Below are positions 1 to 6,766 of a DNA stretch of 37,236 nucleotides, piece by piece. Each line of letters begins with the position of its first letter. The stretch's first letter is position 1. This DNA comes from a virus. Where the stretch lies: IMG/VR virus record IMGVR_UViG_3300031951_000544, positions 1-37,236 of that record; one strand, given 5' to 3'. A model generated the notes under the pieces. The model was not told where the DNA came from. It saw only the letters and a list, made by a program, of their open reading frames with translations, and ran no database searches. The translations under genes and the position numbers were made by a program.

Positions 1-39
1 GGCTTCTTCGGTCGGATCTTCCATTTCTTCAGACGCCAT
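1..39 (-). CDS. start of a structural gene, probably portal (partial)
   Basis: Only the first 13 codons lie in the window (M-A-S-E-E-M-E-D-P-T-E-E-A), and the frame runs off the left edge. The ATG at 39 overlaps the last 11 bases of the terminase gene. A GAGGG Shine-Dalgarno sequence sits 9 bases upstream, which supports this start over the in-frame ATG at 24. The gene directly after terL in the same direction is usually the portal in tailed phages, so portal is inferred from position alone. Confidence 0.6.
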   Translation of the reverse strand, partial: MASEEMEDPTEEA

Positions 40-1540
40 ACGGATTTACCCTCGGACGCGCATTGACAATGAGCCTCGGCTGCAACGGCTTGGGCTTGCT
101 CACACTTATCATATCCTTGTCGGCTAGGAAACGTAAACCTTGGGTGCAAGCATCCATCAAATCGTCATGCCGAATGCTGCCCTCGCCGGAGAACGCACAA
201 AGTTGATACAGAAGCGGTTCCGCCCACGAGCGAACCTGACCCTTGCGCTTCTCAGACTCCACAAACCAGACCATGCCGCTCGCAAAGAGGTGACTCACCA
301 TGTGAAGGCGCGTGAGTTTGCTTGCTTTGCCGGGATTGTAAGCGTGCGCGATGATGCCTTCTCTTGCGAGCATCTGCCGAAGCGAAATTCCGCTGCCTTT
401 GTCTTCAATCACGATGGTATCGGGCTTTCTGCCGCTCCCCAACACCCGTCCGGGGCCAATCATCGGCTTGATTAAAGGCCGCTGCTCATCATCGCCGTAA
501 TAAACCTCACGCTCTTTGTGCACCCGCTTGATCAAATCCGGCATCCCAAGCCGATCTTCCCAACAATCAAGCAACATGATGCAGGGCTTGTCTTCTTGAT
601 GGAATAAACCCAAGACCACACACGCACTCGGGTCGGCATCGGACGTTTTCTTGTCGCGAGTTTGCTCCGTAAACGCCGTATCCAGACTCAAAACGATGTG
701 TTCAAACACCGGCAAGGGCTTTTTCGCTGGCCATAACTTGACCCAATTGCGCTTAATGATCCCCTGCTCTTCCGGATTCAGCACTTCGGCGTGAATTTCC
801 TGCCGACCTAGCGTCGTACCCTCAAATTTCAACAATTGCTGCTGGAAAGTCGGCGCTAAGTTCGCAATGTTCTCGTACGTCGACGCCCGAACCACCGTTA
901 CATCGTCGCCATCGCGCTCAATCAACTCACGAATCAGCGCTTTGGGCTTCGGCGTCGTCGTTGCCACAATTCTTGGGTGTTTTCCAAGGCGAAGCGCGAA
1001 CATAATCATGTCCCACGCCTCTTGGTCGTACTGCCACGCCGCCAATTCGTCGCACCACGCGCCATGCCACTGGCCACCACGGAGCCGGTCGGGCGTTTCA
1101 GCACTGATCCCTTTGATGAGCGAGTCGTTCTTTAAGATAATTTCCGACAGCGACCGGTTGTATTCCTTAATCGCACGCTCCGGAATCACCGAAATCAACC
1201 CCGAATCACCCTCAAAACACGTATCACGAATGTCCGCAGAGGTCGGCGCACACACCAACCAACGGCTTTCGGGCCTTTGGAATGCTTGCCACCATACCCA
1301 CTCTGCCGCAGCCCGCGTTTTTCCCGCACCACGACCGGCAAGCATCAACCAAATGGTCCAATCGCCCTTCGGGGGAGCCTGATGCTTGTGCCGCTTCTCA
1401 CACCACTTGGCATGCGCCTGCAACGCAAACAACTCATCGGTCGTGAGCTTGTTTAAATCCTCAAGGATCTTCTGCGTCTGCGGGCTCGTTGCCGTAGCCG
1501 GGGGTGCGTTAAGCGTGAGGGTGGGGCCCTTCTCGGACAT
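29..1540 (-). CDS. terL: terminase large subunit (TerL)
   Basis: This is the DNA-packaging motor: its ATPase pumps phage DNA into the prohead and its nuclease cuts the concatemer. Of 503 residues, the Walker A loop GRGAGKT is at about 69-75, the Walker B AWCDE with catalytic Glu at about 161-165, and the coupling motif TTTPKP at about 194-199. The C-terminal RNase H-like nuclease shows acidic residues in LSLDTAF (about 284-290), IEDKGSG (about 378-384) and RHDDLMDA (about 457-464). Length and motif order are complete for the family. It is preceded on the same strand by two small basic proteins and overlaps the start of the next gene, probably portal. The TerS-like candidate lies 2.4 kb away, beyond an inserted plus-strand cassette. 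Confidence 0.95.
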   Translation of the reverse strand: MSEKGPTLTLNAPPATATSPQTQKILEDLNKLTTDELFALQAHAKWCEKRHKHQAPPKGDWTIWLMLAGRGAGKTRAAAEWVWWQAFQRPESRWLVCAPTSADIRDTCFEGDSGLISVIPERAIKEYNRSLSEIILKNDSLIKGISAETPDRLRGGQWHGAWCDELAAWQYDQEAWDMIMFALRLGKHPRIVATTTPKPKALIRELIERDGDDVTVVRASTYENIANLAPTFQQQLLKFEGTTLGRQEIHAEVLNPEEQGIIKRNWVKLWPAKKPLPVFEHIVLSLDTAFTEQTRDKKTSDADPSACVVLGLFHQEDKPCIMLLDCWEDRLGMPDLIKRVHKEREVYYGDDEQRPLIKPMIGPGRVLGSGRKPDTIVIEDKGSGISLRQMLAREGIIAHAYNPGKASKLTRLHMVSHLFASGMVWFVESEKRKGQVRSWAEPLLYQLCAFSGEGSIRHDDLMDACTQGLRFLADKDMISVSKPKPLQPRLIVNARPRVNPYGV

Positions 1541-1541
1541 A

Positions 1542-1775
1542 TCAGCGATAACGCGAGGTCTTCTTCGCGATCTTGGACGGCTGCTTTACAAATTGTTTGC
1601 CAGCGGCCTTGCCCTCTCGCTTGGCACGAGTCGTTGCCGCATATTCCGCAGGCGACAGCGCTTCAATGGCCGCTTTGGGGAGATAACGCTCGCCGGTTTT
1701 GGAGGAGGGTTTGCCGGACTTAGTTGTCCAACGCTGGTCGCCCCAGTCTTTCAGTGATTTCTGTGGTGAGCGCAT
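1542..1775 (-). CDS. small basic protein, DUF5872-like
   Basis: A 77-residue Lys/Arg-rich protein. The pattern TKSGKPS..TGERYLPKAA...LSPAEYAATTRAK...GKQF.KQP..IAKKTSRYR matches what I recall of DUF5872, a family found in phages and large viruses. The function is unknown. Its basic charge suggests nucleic-acid binding, which is inference. It is packed tightly between terL and another basic gene, so it is probably co-expressed with packaging genes. Confidence 0.75.
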   Translation of the reverse strand: MRSPQKSLKDWGDQRWTTKSGKPSSKTGERYLPKAAIEALSPAEYAATTRAKREGKAAGKQFVKQPSKIAKKTSRYR

Positions 1776-1777
1776 GG

Positions 1778-1969
1778 TTAGTCTCGGTACCCGCCGCCTT
1801 TTTCTTTATAGCGTTTAGCCAGTAGCTGAGCTTTCCTCGCGGACCATTGCCCTGCGGCGGTGCCTTGTGTGGCCGATGCCTTGATCTGATTAAACAACTT
1901 CTTGCGCATCTCGGGCTTGGTGTAATTACCCGCTGCGTTCACTTTAGATTTCGTTGCCACGGTCAACAC
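1778..1969 (-). CDS. small basic phage protein of unknown function
   Basis: A 63-residue Lys-rich protein with the signature KSKVNAAGNYTKPEMRKKLF near the N-terminus and GQWSARKAQLLAKRYK..GGGY at the C-terminus. I recall this pattern from small proteins beside DUF5872 and terminase genes in other phages. The function is unknown; binding to DNA or the packaging machinery is a guess from charge and context. The ATG at 1969 lies inside the 3' end of the upstream gene (26-bp overlap), which suggests translational coupling. Confidence 0.7.
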   Translation of the reverse strand: MLTVATKSKVNAAGNYTKPEMRKKLFNQIKASATQGTAAGQWSARKAQLLAKRYKEKGGGYRD

Positions 1970-2498
1970 TCCATACTTCAGTTTGACGCTTAAGTTTCGG
2001 CCAAGTGGCCTCGGTAATAAACGATTTGTCCAATACTAGCAAATGATTTGTGGGCTGCGCGGTATAACGACCGTTGTCTAACTTGACGAAGTAGAACTCC
2101 TTGCCCTGCTCCGGCTCCTGACTGAAACCATCCAGCATCGGGATTGCGGTGAAGAGGTAGGTACCGGTGTGTTCTTGGCGGGAACGTAGCCGGGTCTTGA
2201 TACGGGTCCCTTCGAGAAAGGGGTACTCGGTCGTGCTGAAGTGAATGCCGTAGCAATCCCAAGTCTGTGCGTCGGCGGGGTCCCAAGGGGTCCCTGTGAT
2301 GGTATGCGCCAACTTGTGCAGCGGGACGTTCCGGTATACCGCGCCGCATTCCAGCATGACGTGGCAACCCCAAGTGCGACCGGGGTGGGAAACCAGACCA
2401 AACCACGCAGCCCGTAGCCAGTCGGCGTTGCCAAAGGTGTTGGGCTCAACGTAGCAGTACGTGTGCCGGGGTAGGGGTCCCGCGCCGGTATGTAGCAT
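1944..2498 (-). CDS. hypothetical protein upstream of the terL cluster
   Basis: The chosen start gives 184 residues beginning MLHTGAGPLP. The frame is open a further 40 codons, to an ATG at 2618, but that extension is Arg/His/Pro-rich and looks non-coding, so I prefer 2498. No strong Shine-Dalgarno precedes either start. The protein is mixed alpha/beta with many Trp, Tyr and His (for example WGCHVMLECG and DCYGIHFSTTEYPF), no membrane segment and no recognisable catalytic motif. It is the first gene of the leftward unit running into TerL. I do not recognise a family. Confidence 0.65.
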   Translation of the reverse strand: MLHTGAGPLPRHTYCYVEPNTFGNADWLRAAWFGLVSHPGRTWGCHVMLECGAVYRNVPLHKLAHTITGTPWDPADAQTWDCYGIHFSTTEYPFLEGTRIKTRLRSRQEHTGTYLFTAIPMLDGFSQEPEQGKEFYFVKLDNGRYTAQPTNHLLVLDKSFITEATWPKLKRQTEVWSVDRGNEI

Positions 2499-2836
2499 AA
2501 ACAAAAGGTAACACAAGTGGGTAGCGTTGCAAAAGTGGGGTGGGGGCCTGAAAGTGAAATGTGCAGATGGGACCCGTTGCGCCACCCGTCGATTTGCGTG
2601 CGTCCCGTGTGTCGTCATTCGTCTATTGGCGCTCCGCGCAACGTCTCGCTAGGGACCCACGACCACGCGCCCACATTCGCGCCCATTACTTGCGCCACCG
2701 ATACCAGTAGCAGCAGCAGCGGTACAGATTACTAGTCACAATTGCATAGCATTGGCGCGTAGCATTTAACTGTTGACATAACAACCTGCTTGCGTTAATC
2801 TGTAGTCGTTCGATAACTAAACAGGAATTAGCACAC
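2499..2836. other. divergent intergenic region
   Basis: This 338-base gap separates the leftward packaging genes from the rightward GP88 cassette. It holds a probable sigma70 promoter for the cassette (2773-2801). It also has a short near-tandem repeat, CGCGCCCA at 2666-2673 and 2678-2685, and a small AGC triplet run at about 2707-2718. The leftward promoter must lie here too, but I cannot place it. No tRNA or credible small gene is seen. The left part could be coding if the 2618 start of the neighbouring gene were used. Confidence 0.5.
2773..2801 (+). promoter_or_regulatory. sigma70-type promoter of the GP88 cassette
   Basis: A perfect -35 TTGACA (2773-2778), a 17-base spacer and a -10-like TAATCT (2796-2801) lie 35 bases before the GP88 start codon. 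The -10 keeps only the key TA...T positions. Confidence 0.6.
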
Positions 2837-3484
2837 ATGATCCGCATATCCACTACATCGAAGCTTGACGGGGTTCGCTCGTGGTCGCTTCAGGCTCGCG
2901 AGACTTGTCCCGGCTCTTTTGGTTCTGACGGTGAGCTTGTCCCGGCATGCGTTGGTTGTTATGCCGTTGGTGGCAACTACCGATATCCGAACGTTAAAGA
3001 GCCGCGCATAGAAAACCGGGAAGACTGGAAGCGCCCGGAATGGGTCGCCGATATGGTCGCCGCGTTGCGTAACGATAGGTTTTTCCGTTGGTTTGATTCG
3101 GGCGATATGTACGCGCTCGCGCTCGCCGAAAAAATTTATCAAGTAATGGAAGCGAACCCGGATGTTCGGCATTGGTTGCCTACCCGAATGCACAAGTTTC
3201 CGAAATTCGCGGATGTGATCAAGCGCATGCAAGCGCTGCCGAACGTCATGGTTCGCCCGTCATCCGATAGCGTTACCGGAGAATATGTACCGGGTATTCA
3301 CGGCTCGACCATTGTCCCGGCTATTGATCAAGTACCAACGGGCGCGACGTTATGCCATGCCGCCACCAATGCCGGGAAGTGTGGCGCGTGCCGTGCCTGT
3401 TATGACAAGTCCGTAGCCGTCGTCGCCTATGTAGCGCACGGGCGCAGCATGATGAAAGTAATTCGCGAACAGTTAGCCGCCTAA
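2837..3484 (+). CDS. GP88-family protein (phage gene product 88-like)
   Basis: This 215-residue protein matches the pattern I know as the phage gene product 88 family: an N-terminal CPGS segment (C24), an ACVGCY pair (C38, C41), FRWFDSGD at about 83-90, WLPTR at about 113-117, and a C-terminal cysteine cluster LCHAATNAGKCGACRACY (C173, C182, C185, C188). Seven well-placed cysteines suggest a metal or Fe-S centre, but this is inference and the family's function is not established. The start has an AGGA Shine-Dalgarno followed by the recurrent AGCAC leader. It is the first gene of a three-gene cassette with its own promoter and terminator, inserted between the packaging genes in the opposite direction. 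Confidence 0.75.
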   Translation: MIRISTTSKLDGVRSWSLQARETCPGSFGSDGELVPACVGCYAVGGNYRYPNVKEPRIENREDWKRPEWVADMVAALRNDRFFRWFDSGDMYALALAEKIYQVMEANPDVRHWLPTRMHKFPKFADVIKRMQALPNVMVRPSSDSVTGEYVPGIHGSTIVPAIDQVPTGATLCHAATNAGKCGACRACYDKSVAVVAYVAHGRSMMKVIREQLAA

Positions 3485-3504
3485 CCAACAGGGAGAACTA
3501 GCAC

Positions 3505-3711
3505 ATGATCACGTATCGACAATTTCGTAGCCTAGTGAATCGTGAAGTAATCCGTCAGTCTGGCATGGGACTAGAGTGTCTCGCCGATTGCGATATATCG
3601 GACTATTGGGATTCTGATTTTACTGATCAGGAAGCGCAGGACGCGGCCATCGAATGCGCCCATATGGTACTGGCCGAAAACGATTTCCCAATGGATTGCA
3701 TCGGAGAATAA
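3505..3711 (+). CDS. small acidic hypothetical protein
   Basis: A 68-residue acidic protein with Asp/Glu-rich segments (DCDISDYWDSDFTDQEAQDA) and three Cys. There is no membrane segment or known motif. It is preceded by AGGGAGAACTAGCAC directly before ATG, the same leader style as the genes on both sides. As second gene of the GP88 cassette it probably acts with, or is expressed alongside, GP88. I do not recognise a family. Confidence 0.7.
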   Translation: MITYRQFRSLVNREVIRQSGMGLECLADCDISDYWDSDFTDQEAQDAAIECAHMVLAENDFPMDCIGE

Positions 3712-3715
3712 GCAC

Positions 3716-3922
3716 ATGAAAGTACGCGCCAATAGTTGGTATACCTACCGTCCTGCGCTCATCGACCAATGGAACGCATGCACTACGCTACGACCGGGCG
3801 ACCGGGTACAGGTAAGAAAAGCGCCCGGATGTCCGCCACCCAATACCATGGGCCATGCTCACGTTTACGACGAGACCGGGAAGCTGCGCGGCCTAGTTCA
3901 CACGGCTAGCCTGACGCGCTAA
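3716..3922 (+). CDS. small basic hypothetical protein
   Basis: A 68-residue protein with a central LRPGDRVQVRK strand-turn-strand that resembles a small beta-barrel or KOW/SH3-like fold, followed by GHAHVYDETGKLRGLVH. This fold guess is weak. The leader GGAGAATAAGCAC precedes the ATG and lies in the end of the previous gene. It is the last gene of the GP88 cassette, and a strong terminator follows 24 bases after the stop codon. Confidence 0.65.
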   Translation: MKVRANSWYTYRPALIDQWNACTTLRPGDRVQVRKAPGCPPPNTMGHAHVYDETGKLRGLVHTASLTR

Positions 3923-3942
3923 CAAGTTTTCGGTGCTAACAC

Positions 3943-4494
3943 TCAGGGGGCTTCGGCCCCCTCTTTTTTCTCAGGCGTGACATCTATGGTTATGCCGCGC
4001 TCCAGTATTCCGGCGAGTCCGGTCAAGATTTCGGTGCGCTGCTGAATTTCAATCGGGCCGCCGTCTTTGCCGGTTAGTTCTACCTGTTGTCGGTCGCTCC
4101 ACCCTAATCGGGCCTTTGCCAAAAAGATTGCAGCGGTATCGGATCCGGCAATCGCCCGTTGAGCGAGCGACCCTACTACGTCGGTCATCATTCGGGTGCG
4201 ACCGTGTTTCATCTCGTCGTCGTAGTGTTCGCTCAGAGTTTCGGGCGATACCTTCAACGCTTCGCATACTTGCCTGACCGTGAATCCGGCTAGGGACATG
4301 GTGGCGACGGTCTGGGCAAGTGTCGGGTTCGGGTGCGTTCCCTTCGGTCGTCGCCCGTCTTTTGTGTCCGTTACGTTATTAAGTAACGCTTGGTCGCCTT
4401 TCGCTCTAGGATCGGTTTTAAGCGGTCGGTCTGCCACCCCGCTACCCACGCCTAGGGTCTGTGTCTCCGTCGCCTCTAATGCCTTCTCCGTCAT
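3943..4494 (-). CDS. HTH packaging protein, candidate terminase small subunit
   Basis: 183 residues from the ATG at 4494, which follows an AAGGAG Shine-Dalgarno at 9 bases; the open frame extends upstream to 4554 but lacks such a site. After a polar N-terminus comes an HTH (LAGFTVRQVCEALKVSPETL) and then a helix pattern ending SDTAAIFLAKARLGWSDRQQ, then VELTGKDGGPIEI. I know this arrangement from small phage HTH proteins often annotated as terminase small subunits, which bind the packaging site. It is on the TerL strand, but a plus-strand cassette sits between the two. The exact role is inferred, and a transcription regulator is the main alternative. Confidence 0.65.
   Translation of the reverse strand: MTEKALEATETQTLGVGSGVADRPLKTDPRAKGDQALLNNVTDTKDGRRPKGTHPNPTLAQTVATMSLAGFTVRQVCEALKVSPETLSEHYDDEMKHGRTRMMTDVVGSLAQRAIAGSDTAAIFLAKARLGWSDRQQVELTGKDGGPIEIQQRTEILTGLAGILERGITIDVTPEKKEGAEAP
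3946..3969 (+). terminator. rho-independent terminator of the GP88 cassette
   Basis: A six-pair stem GGGGGC/GCCCCC with a TTCG tetraloop (3946-3961) is followed by TCTTTTTT. The hairpin lies inside the 3' end of the opposing TerS-like gene, whose last codons are its complement. There is no U-run in the other direction, so it should stop only plus-strand transcription. Confidence 0.9.
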
Positions 4495-4635
4495 CTTTAC
4501 GCGCTCCTTCGGTTCAGCCCGTAGCCTGTGGGTATTGTGCCTCCGGCAAAACATAAAAACAATACCGAGTTCGATAAATTCTCTACCATAAGAACTAATT
4601 AGAACGAATTCCGGTGATGTAAGTCGTTGATTGTC

Positions 4636-4670
4636 ATAGATAAATACATTAAAAAAAAATTAATATCTAT
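4636..4670. repeat. imperfect AT-rich inverted repeat
   Basis: The left arm ATAGATA (4636-4642) plus TTAA (4649-4652) pairs with TTAATATCTAT (4660-4670), with a six-base bulge and an A-run in the loop. It could be an unwinding element or a cruciform. Confidence 0.5.
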
Positions 4671-4757
4671 ATACCCTCCTATCCTTTTCCTACTCTACCC
4701 CCTTGTGTTGTTTCATAGTTTTTCTTTGCTCTTTTTTCCCCTTATGTTCCAAACAAT

Positions 4758-4811
4758 AACTAATTAATTATTCCGACTCCTTACTTTTCAATGACTTACA
4801 ATTAATTAGTT
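4758..4811. repeat. perfect 12-bp inverted repeat with AACTAATTA motifs
   Basis: AACTAATTAATT at 4758-4769 is exactly complementary to AATTAATTAGTT at 4800-4811, with 30 bases between them. The AACTAATTA core also occurs at 4593-4601, giving three copies in about 220 bases. It may bind an initiator or regulator dimer. Confidence 0.7.
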
Positions 4812-4911
4812 CATTTGTTCTTAAAAGGATTTTATCGATTCGCAAAACAGTCATAAGCAACTAAGAAAAATCAGGACATACGATTTTCACCCCTAATTTG
4901 CAAAAAATCTC

Positions 4912-4940
4912 TTGACTTGACGGTTTTTCTGGAAAACAAT
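4912..4940 (+). promoter_or_regulatory. candidate promoter of the long early operon
   Basis: TTGACT (4912-4917), a 17-base spacer and AACAAT (4935-4940) lie 30 bases before the first gene of the rightward operon. The -10 matches at four of six positions. Confidence 0.4.
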
Positions 4941-4970
4941 AGGTCGTTTTTCTAACCATGAGGAATTTAA

Positions 4971-5288
4971 ATGTTATATTTTAAGGCCCTAACTCAAATA
5001 AATTCACCGGCAACGGCTAAGCAGGTGTTCGACAAGGCCAAAGAGATGGCCCCTCACAAGACGCGAGACCTACAGACCGTTCGGGCAGCGTTGGCCTATC
5101 TGGTGCGGACTAATCGTGCCATTCGTGTCGGGCATGGACAGTACCAAGCCATACAGACCAACGAAAACGAGGTGATCAAACTGGTCGCAGAGAACCAGAG
5201 GCTACGGGAGAGACTGCGGACGCTCGCCAAGGCCTTCATGGTCATTATCGAGGCGAACGGCTACCAACTTAAAGACTTCGAGGGCTGA
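4971..5288 (+). CDS. winged-helix-like small protein with coiled coil
   Basis: 105 residues. Positions about 15-60 (TAKQVFDKAKEM through DLQTVRAALAYLVRTNRAIRVGHGQYQ) read like a winged helix: helix, helix, recognition helix with ALAYLV, then a basic beta hairpin. Positions about 65-95 form a Leu-heptad coiled coil (IKLVAENQRLRERLRTL), suggesting a dimer. The ATG follows GAGGA at six bases. As first gene after the AT-rich region and its promoter it is a good candidate for an early transcription regulator or origin-binding protein. That role is inferred from fold and position. Confidence 0.6.
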   Translation: MLYFKALTQINSPATAKQVFDKAKEMAPHKTRDLQTVRAALAYLVRTNRAIRVGHGQYQAIQTNENEVIKLVAENQRLRERLRTLAKAFMVIIEANGYQLKDFEG

Positions 5289-5290
5289 TC

Positions 5291-5560
5291 ATGTACGAGA
5301 TATACGGCAGATATAGAAACCTGAAACCTGTGGACATCGAGGAATGTCCGAAAAAAACTGACAAGCTCGTTTGGCGACGTTTAAACGATCAGGGCAAGCG
5401 CTACACCATTTTGGAGGCGCGGTGCGATATGAATTTCTCCGACTTATTTCAATCGGTGCGGGAGCTGCGCCAAGAGGTCGCAGAGTTGCGATTGAAACTC
5501 ACCGAAACCCGCAACGAACTGTCGGACTTGAAGCGCAAGGTCTACGGTTCATCCACCTGA
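5291..5560 (+). CDS. hypothetical coiled-coil protein
   Basis: 89 residues. The N-terminal 45 residues are mixed (YEIYGRYRNLKP, LVWRRLNDQGKRYTILEAR). The C-terminal 45 form a heptad coiled coil (LFQSVRELRQEVAELRLKL...ELSDLKRKV). The start is two bases after the previous stop, so the two coiled-coil proteins are co-translated and could pair, which is a guess. I do not recognise a family. Confidence 0.65.
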   Translation: MYEIYGRYRNLKPVDIEECPKKTDKLVWRRLNDQGKRYTILEARCDMNFSDLFQSVRELRQEVAELRLKLTETRNELSDLKRKVYGSST

Positions 5561-5568
5561 TGGTCACT

Positions 5569-5590
5569 CCCTCATGTCGCAGCATGGGGG
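5569..5590 (+). other. RNA hairpin between early genes
   Basis: CCCTCATG (5569-5576) and CATGGGGG (5583-5590) form an eight-pair stem with one G-U pair and a six-base loop, nine bases after a stop codon. No U-run follows, so it may be a processing or attenuation site rather than a full terminator. Confidence 0.4.
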
Positions 5591-5592
5591 TA

Positions 5593-5621
5593 TTGACTAA
5601 CACAAGCCGCTTGAATTACCT
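5593..5621 (+). promoter_or_regulatory. weak candidate promoter in 115-base gap
   Basis: TTGACT (5593-5598), 17 bases and TTACCT (5616-5621). The -35 is good and the -10 is poor. It precedes the gene at 5676, which has the recurrent GGAGAAAGCAC leader. Confidence 0.25.
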
Positions 5622-5675
5622 TCGACAAAACGAACAAACCCACCCACCATTAGTTAGAACGGACGGAGAAAGCAC

Positions 5676-5810
5676 ATGACCGACCCCGACATCCAAGAGC
5701 TTGTTGCTCGCCTGAAGGACTTTCTCGCCTACTGCGACGACACGAGCTTACCCCGCCCCGCCGGTATCCGGCACGAATCCATACCGGCAACGGAGCCAGA
5801 GGTCGCATGA
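5676..5810 (+). CDS. 44-residue hypothetical protein
   Basis: A small acidic protein, MTDPDIQELVARLKDF followed by a Pro-rich tail. It is supported by a perfect GGAGAA-AGCAC leader immediately before ATG and by its ATGA overlap with the next gene. It starts a run of overlapping mini-genes. No family is recognised. Confidence 0.6.
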   Translation: MTDPDIQELVARLKDFLAYCDDTSLPRPAGIRHESIPATEPEVA

Positions 5811-6001
5811 AGAACTTTAAATGCGCTGACTGCGGCAAAGAGTTCAACGAGCCGCTGCATATCCACGAAAAGGAAATGATCGACTACGGCATCGGTCGCC
5901 AATGGGTCACGCTCTGGGAGGGCGACGTTTGCCCTGCTTGCGAAAGTACCAACTGGGCCGACATTCCAGAGCCTGAGCCAGAAAACGAGGAGTCCGTATG
6001 A
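5807..6001 (+). CDS. small zinc-ribbon-like protein
   Basis: 64 residues with CADC near residue 6 and CPAC near residue 44, spaced as a four-Cys zinc ribbon (CxxC...CxxC), then an acidic PEPEPENEE tail. It probably binds zinc; the target is unknown. It overlaps both neighbours by four bases (ATGA), which points to translational coupling. Confidence 0.65.
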   Translation: MKNFKCADCGKEFNEPLHIHEKEMIDYGIGRQWVTLWEGDVCPACESTNWADIPEPEPENEESV

Positions 6002-6210
6002 ACAATTACATTGTGTTGTATCGCACAGAAGAAATCATGTCCCCCTTTGACCCGCCTTTTGGGTTTGAGTGTGAGGCCGACGATGCTGACCACGCTGAAG
6101 AACAATGTTTAAACGCATACCCCGATAGCGGGGTGGTGTGGGTTATCGAAGGCGACGATTACCTCAAAGCCTTGGATCAATACTGGCATGAGAATGAAGT
6201 GATCTTATAA
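5998..6210 (+). CDS. small acidic hypothetical protein
   Basis: 70 residues, strongly acidic. It starts with a beta-strand-like YIVLYRTEE, then FECEADDADHAEEQCLNAYP, a pattern (strand, then A.D...A..A) seen in many small phage proteins, and ends in an acidic helix. It is coupled by ATGA to the zinc-ribbon gene. The function is unknown. Confidence 0.6.
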   Translation: MNNYIVLYRTEEIMSPFDPPFGFECEADDADHAEEQCLNAYPDSGVVWVIEGDDYLKALDQYWHENEVIL

Positions 6211-6231
6211 ACCACAAAGGAGATAGCACAG

Positions 6232-6381
6232 ATGAACAACAAGCAAAAAGCAGCGTTAGAAACGATTGCCAATTTTATCGAATGGTATTCAAGCAACGAA
6301 ACGGAGCGCGACCGACTGTGGGAAGCGGCGTGTGATTACGTTGAGCAAGACCATGTGCTGACGGATGGGGAGGCAGCATGA
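6232..6381 (+). CDS. 49-residue hypothetical protein
   Basis: A helical acidic protein (MNNKQKAALETIANFIEWYS start, ending LTDGEAA). The leader AAGGAGATAGCACAG before ATG and the ATGA overlap with the next gene support it. No family is recognised. Confidence 0.55.
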   Translation: MNNKQKAALETIANFIEWYSSNETERDRLWEAACDYVEQDHVLTDGEAA

Positions 6382-6551
6382 AAACATACGATGTGACCAT
6401 CAGGGCAACGATTTATAAGACGATCAGGGTGGAGGCTGAAAACGAAGATGACGCTTATGTTGAGGCGCACGAGCGGTTTTCGGTGATGCCAGACGATAGC
6501 GAACGGTACGAAGAAGAAACGATGGATATTGAAGAAGTGGAGGCCGCATGA
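6378..6551 (+). CDS. 57-residue hypothetical protein
   Basis: The strand-helix pattern YDVTIRATIYKTIRVEAENE then DDAYVEAHERF resembles small phage proteins whose beta strands are followed by an A-rich helix. It is acidic at the C-terminus. The GGAGG Shine-Dalgarno (6369-6373) lies inside the upstream gene, and both ends overlap neighbours by ATGA. The function is unknown. Confidence 0.6.
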   Translation: MKTYDVTIRATIYKTIRVEAENEDDAYVEAHERFSVMPDDSERYEEETMDIEEVEAA

Positions 6552-6766
6552 ACCCCAAAAAAAGCAATCGCCACCGATTCGACCCTGTTCCGCAGAACCA
6601 AAAAGACGCGCTGACCCTTGCTTTGAAGCTTGGGATAACGGCAACGAGCGAGAAGCGTATGAAGATGGCGGTTCAACTCGCTGAGGACTTGTCTGCGGGA
6701 ATGTGTGAACTGGACATCATGCGCTGCAAGAAACGCGCTTTAAACGAACTGGGGATGAACCAATGA
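6548..6766 (+). CDS. hypothetical protein, basic and helical
   Basis: 72 residues: a basic N-terminus (PKKSNRHRF), then two predicted helices (DALTLALKLGITATSEKRMKM, AVQLAEDLSAGMCELDIMRC). The GGAGG site (6539-6543) and ATGA overlaps give tight coupling to both neighbours. I see no known motif. Confidence 0.6.
   Translation: MNPKKSNRHRFDPVPQNQKDALTLALKLGITATSEKRMKMAVQLAEDLSAGMCELDIMRCKKRALNELGMNQ

Larger units (their letters stand above)
4495..4970. other. AT-rich intergenic region, candidate origin/control region
   Basis: 476 bases without a credible gene, far more AT-rich than the surroundings. In order it holds AACTAATTA at 4593-4601; an imperfect AT-rich inverted repeat around an A9 run (4636-4670); a tract of about 75 bases that is strongly pyrimidine on the plus strand (about 4673-4750); a perfect 12-base inverted repeat containing two more AACTAATTA copies (4758-4769 and 4800-4811); and a candidate promoter (4912-4940) for the long rightward operon. 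Easily melted DNA with repeated motifs between divergent genes is typical of phage origins. The origin role is inference. Confidence 0.5.

Noticed and set aside
1944-2618. Longer form of the hypothetical protein starting at 2618 and alternative frames at 1990-2406 and 2078-2449
   Set aside because: The extra 40 residues look non-coding, and the alternative frames are Arg/Pro/Ser-rich shadows of the chosen frame.
4280-4591. Plus-strand open frame of 103 codons
   Set aside because: It is antisense to the TerS-like gene, has no ribosome site and runs into the AT-rich non-coding region.
2619-4970. Possible tRNA genes in the non-coding gaps
   Set aside because: I found no cloverleaf with a T-loop GTTCRAnYC and matching acceptor stem in either gap.
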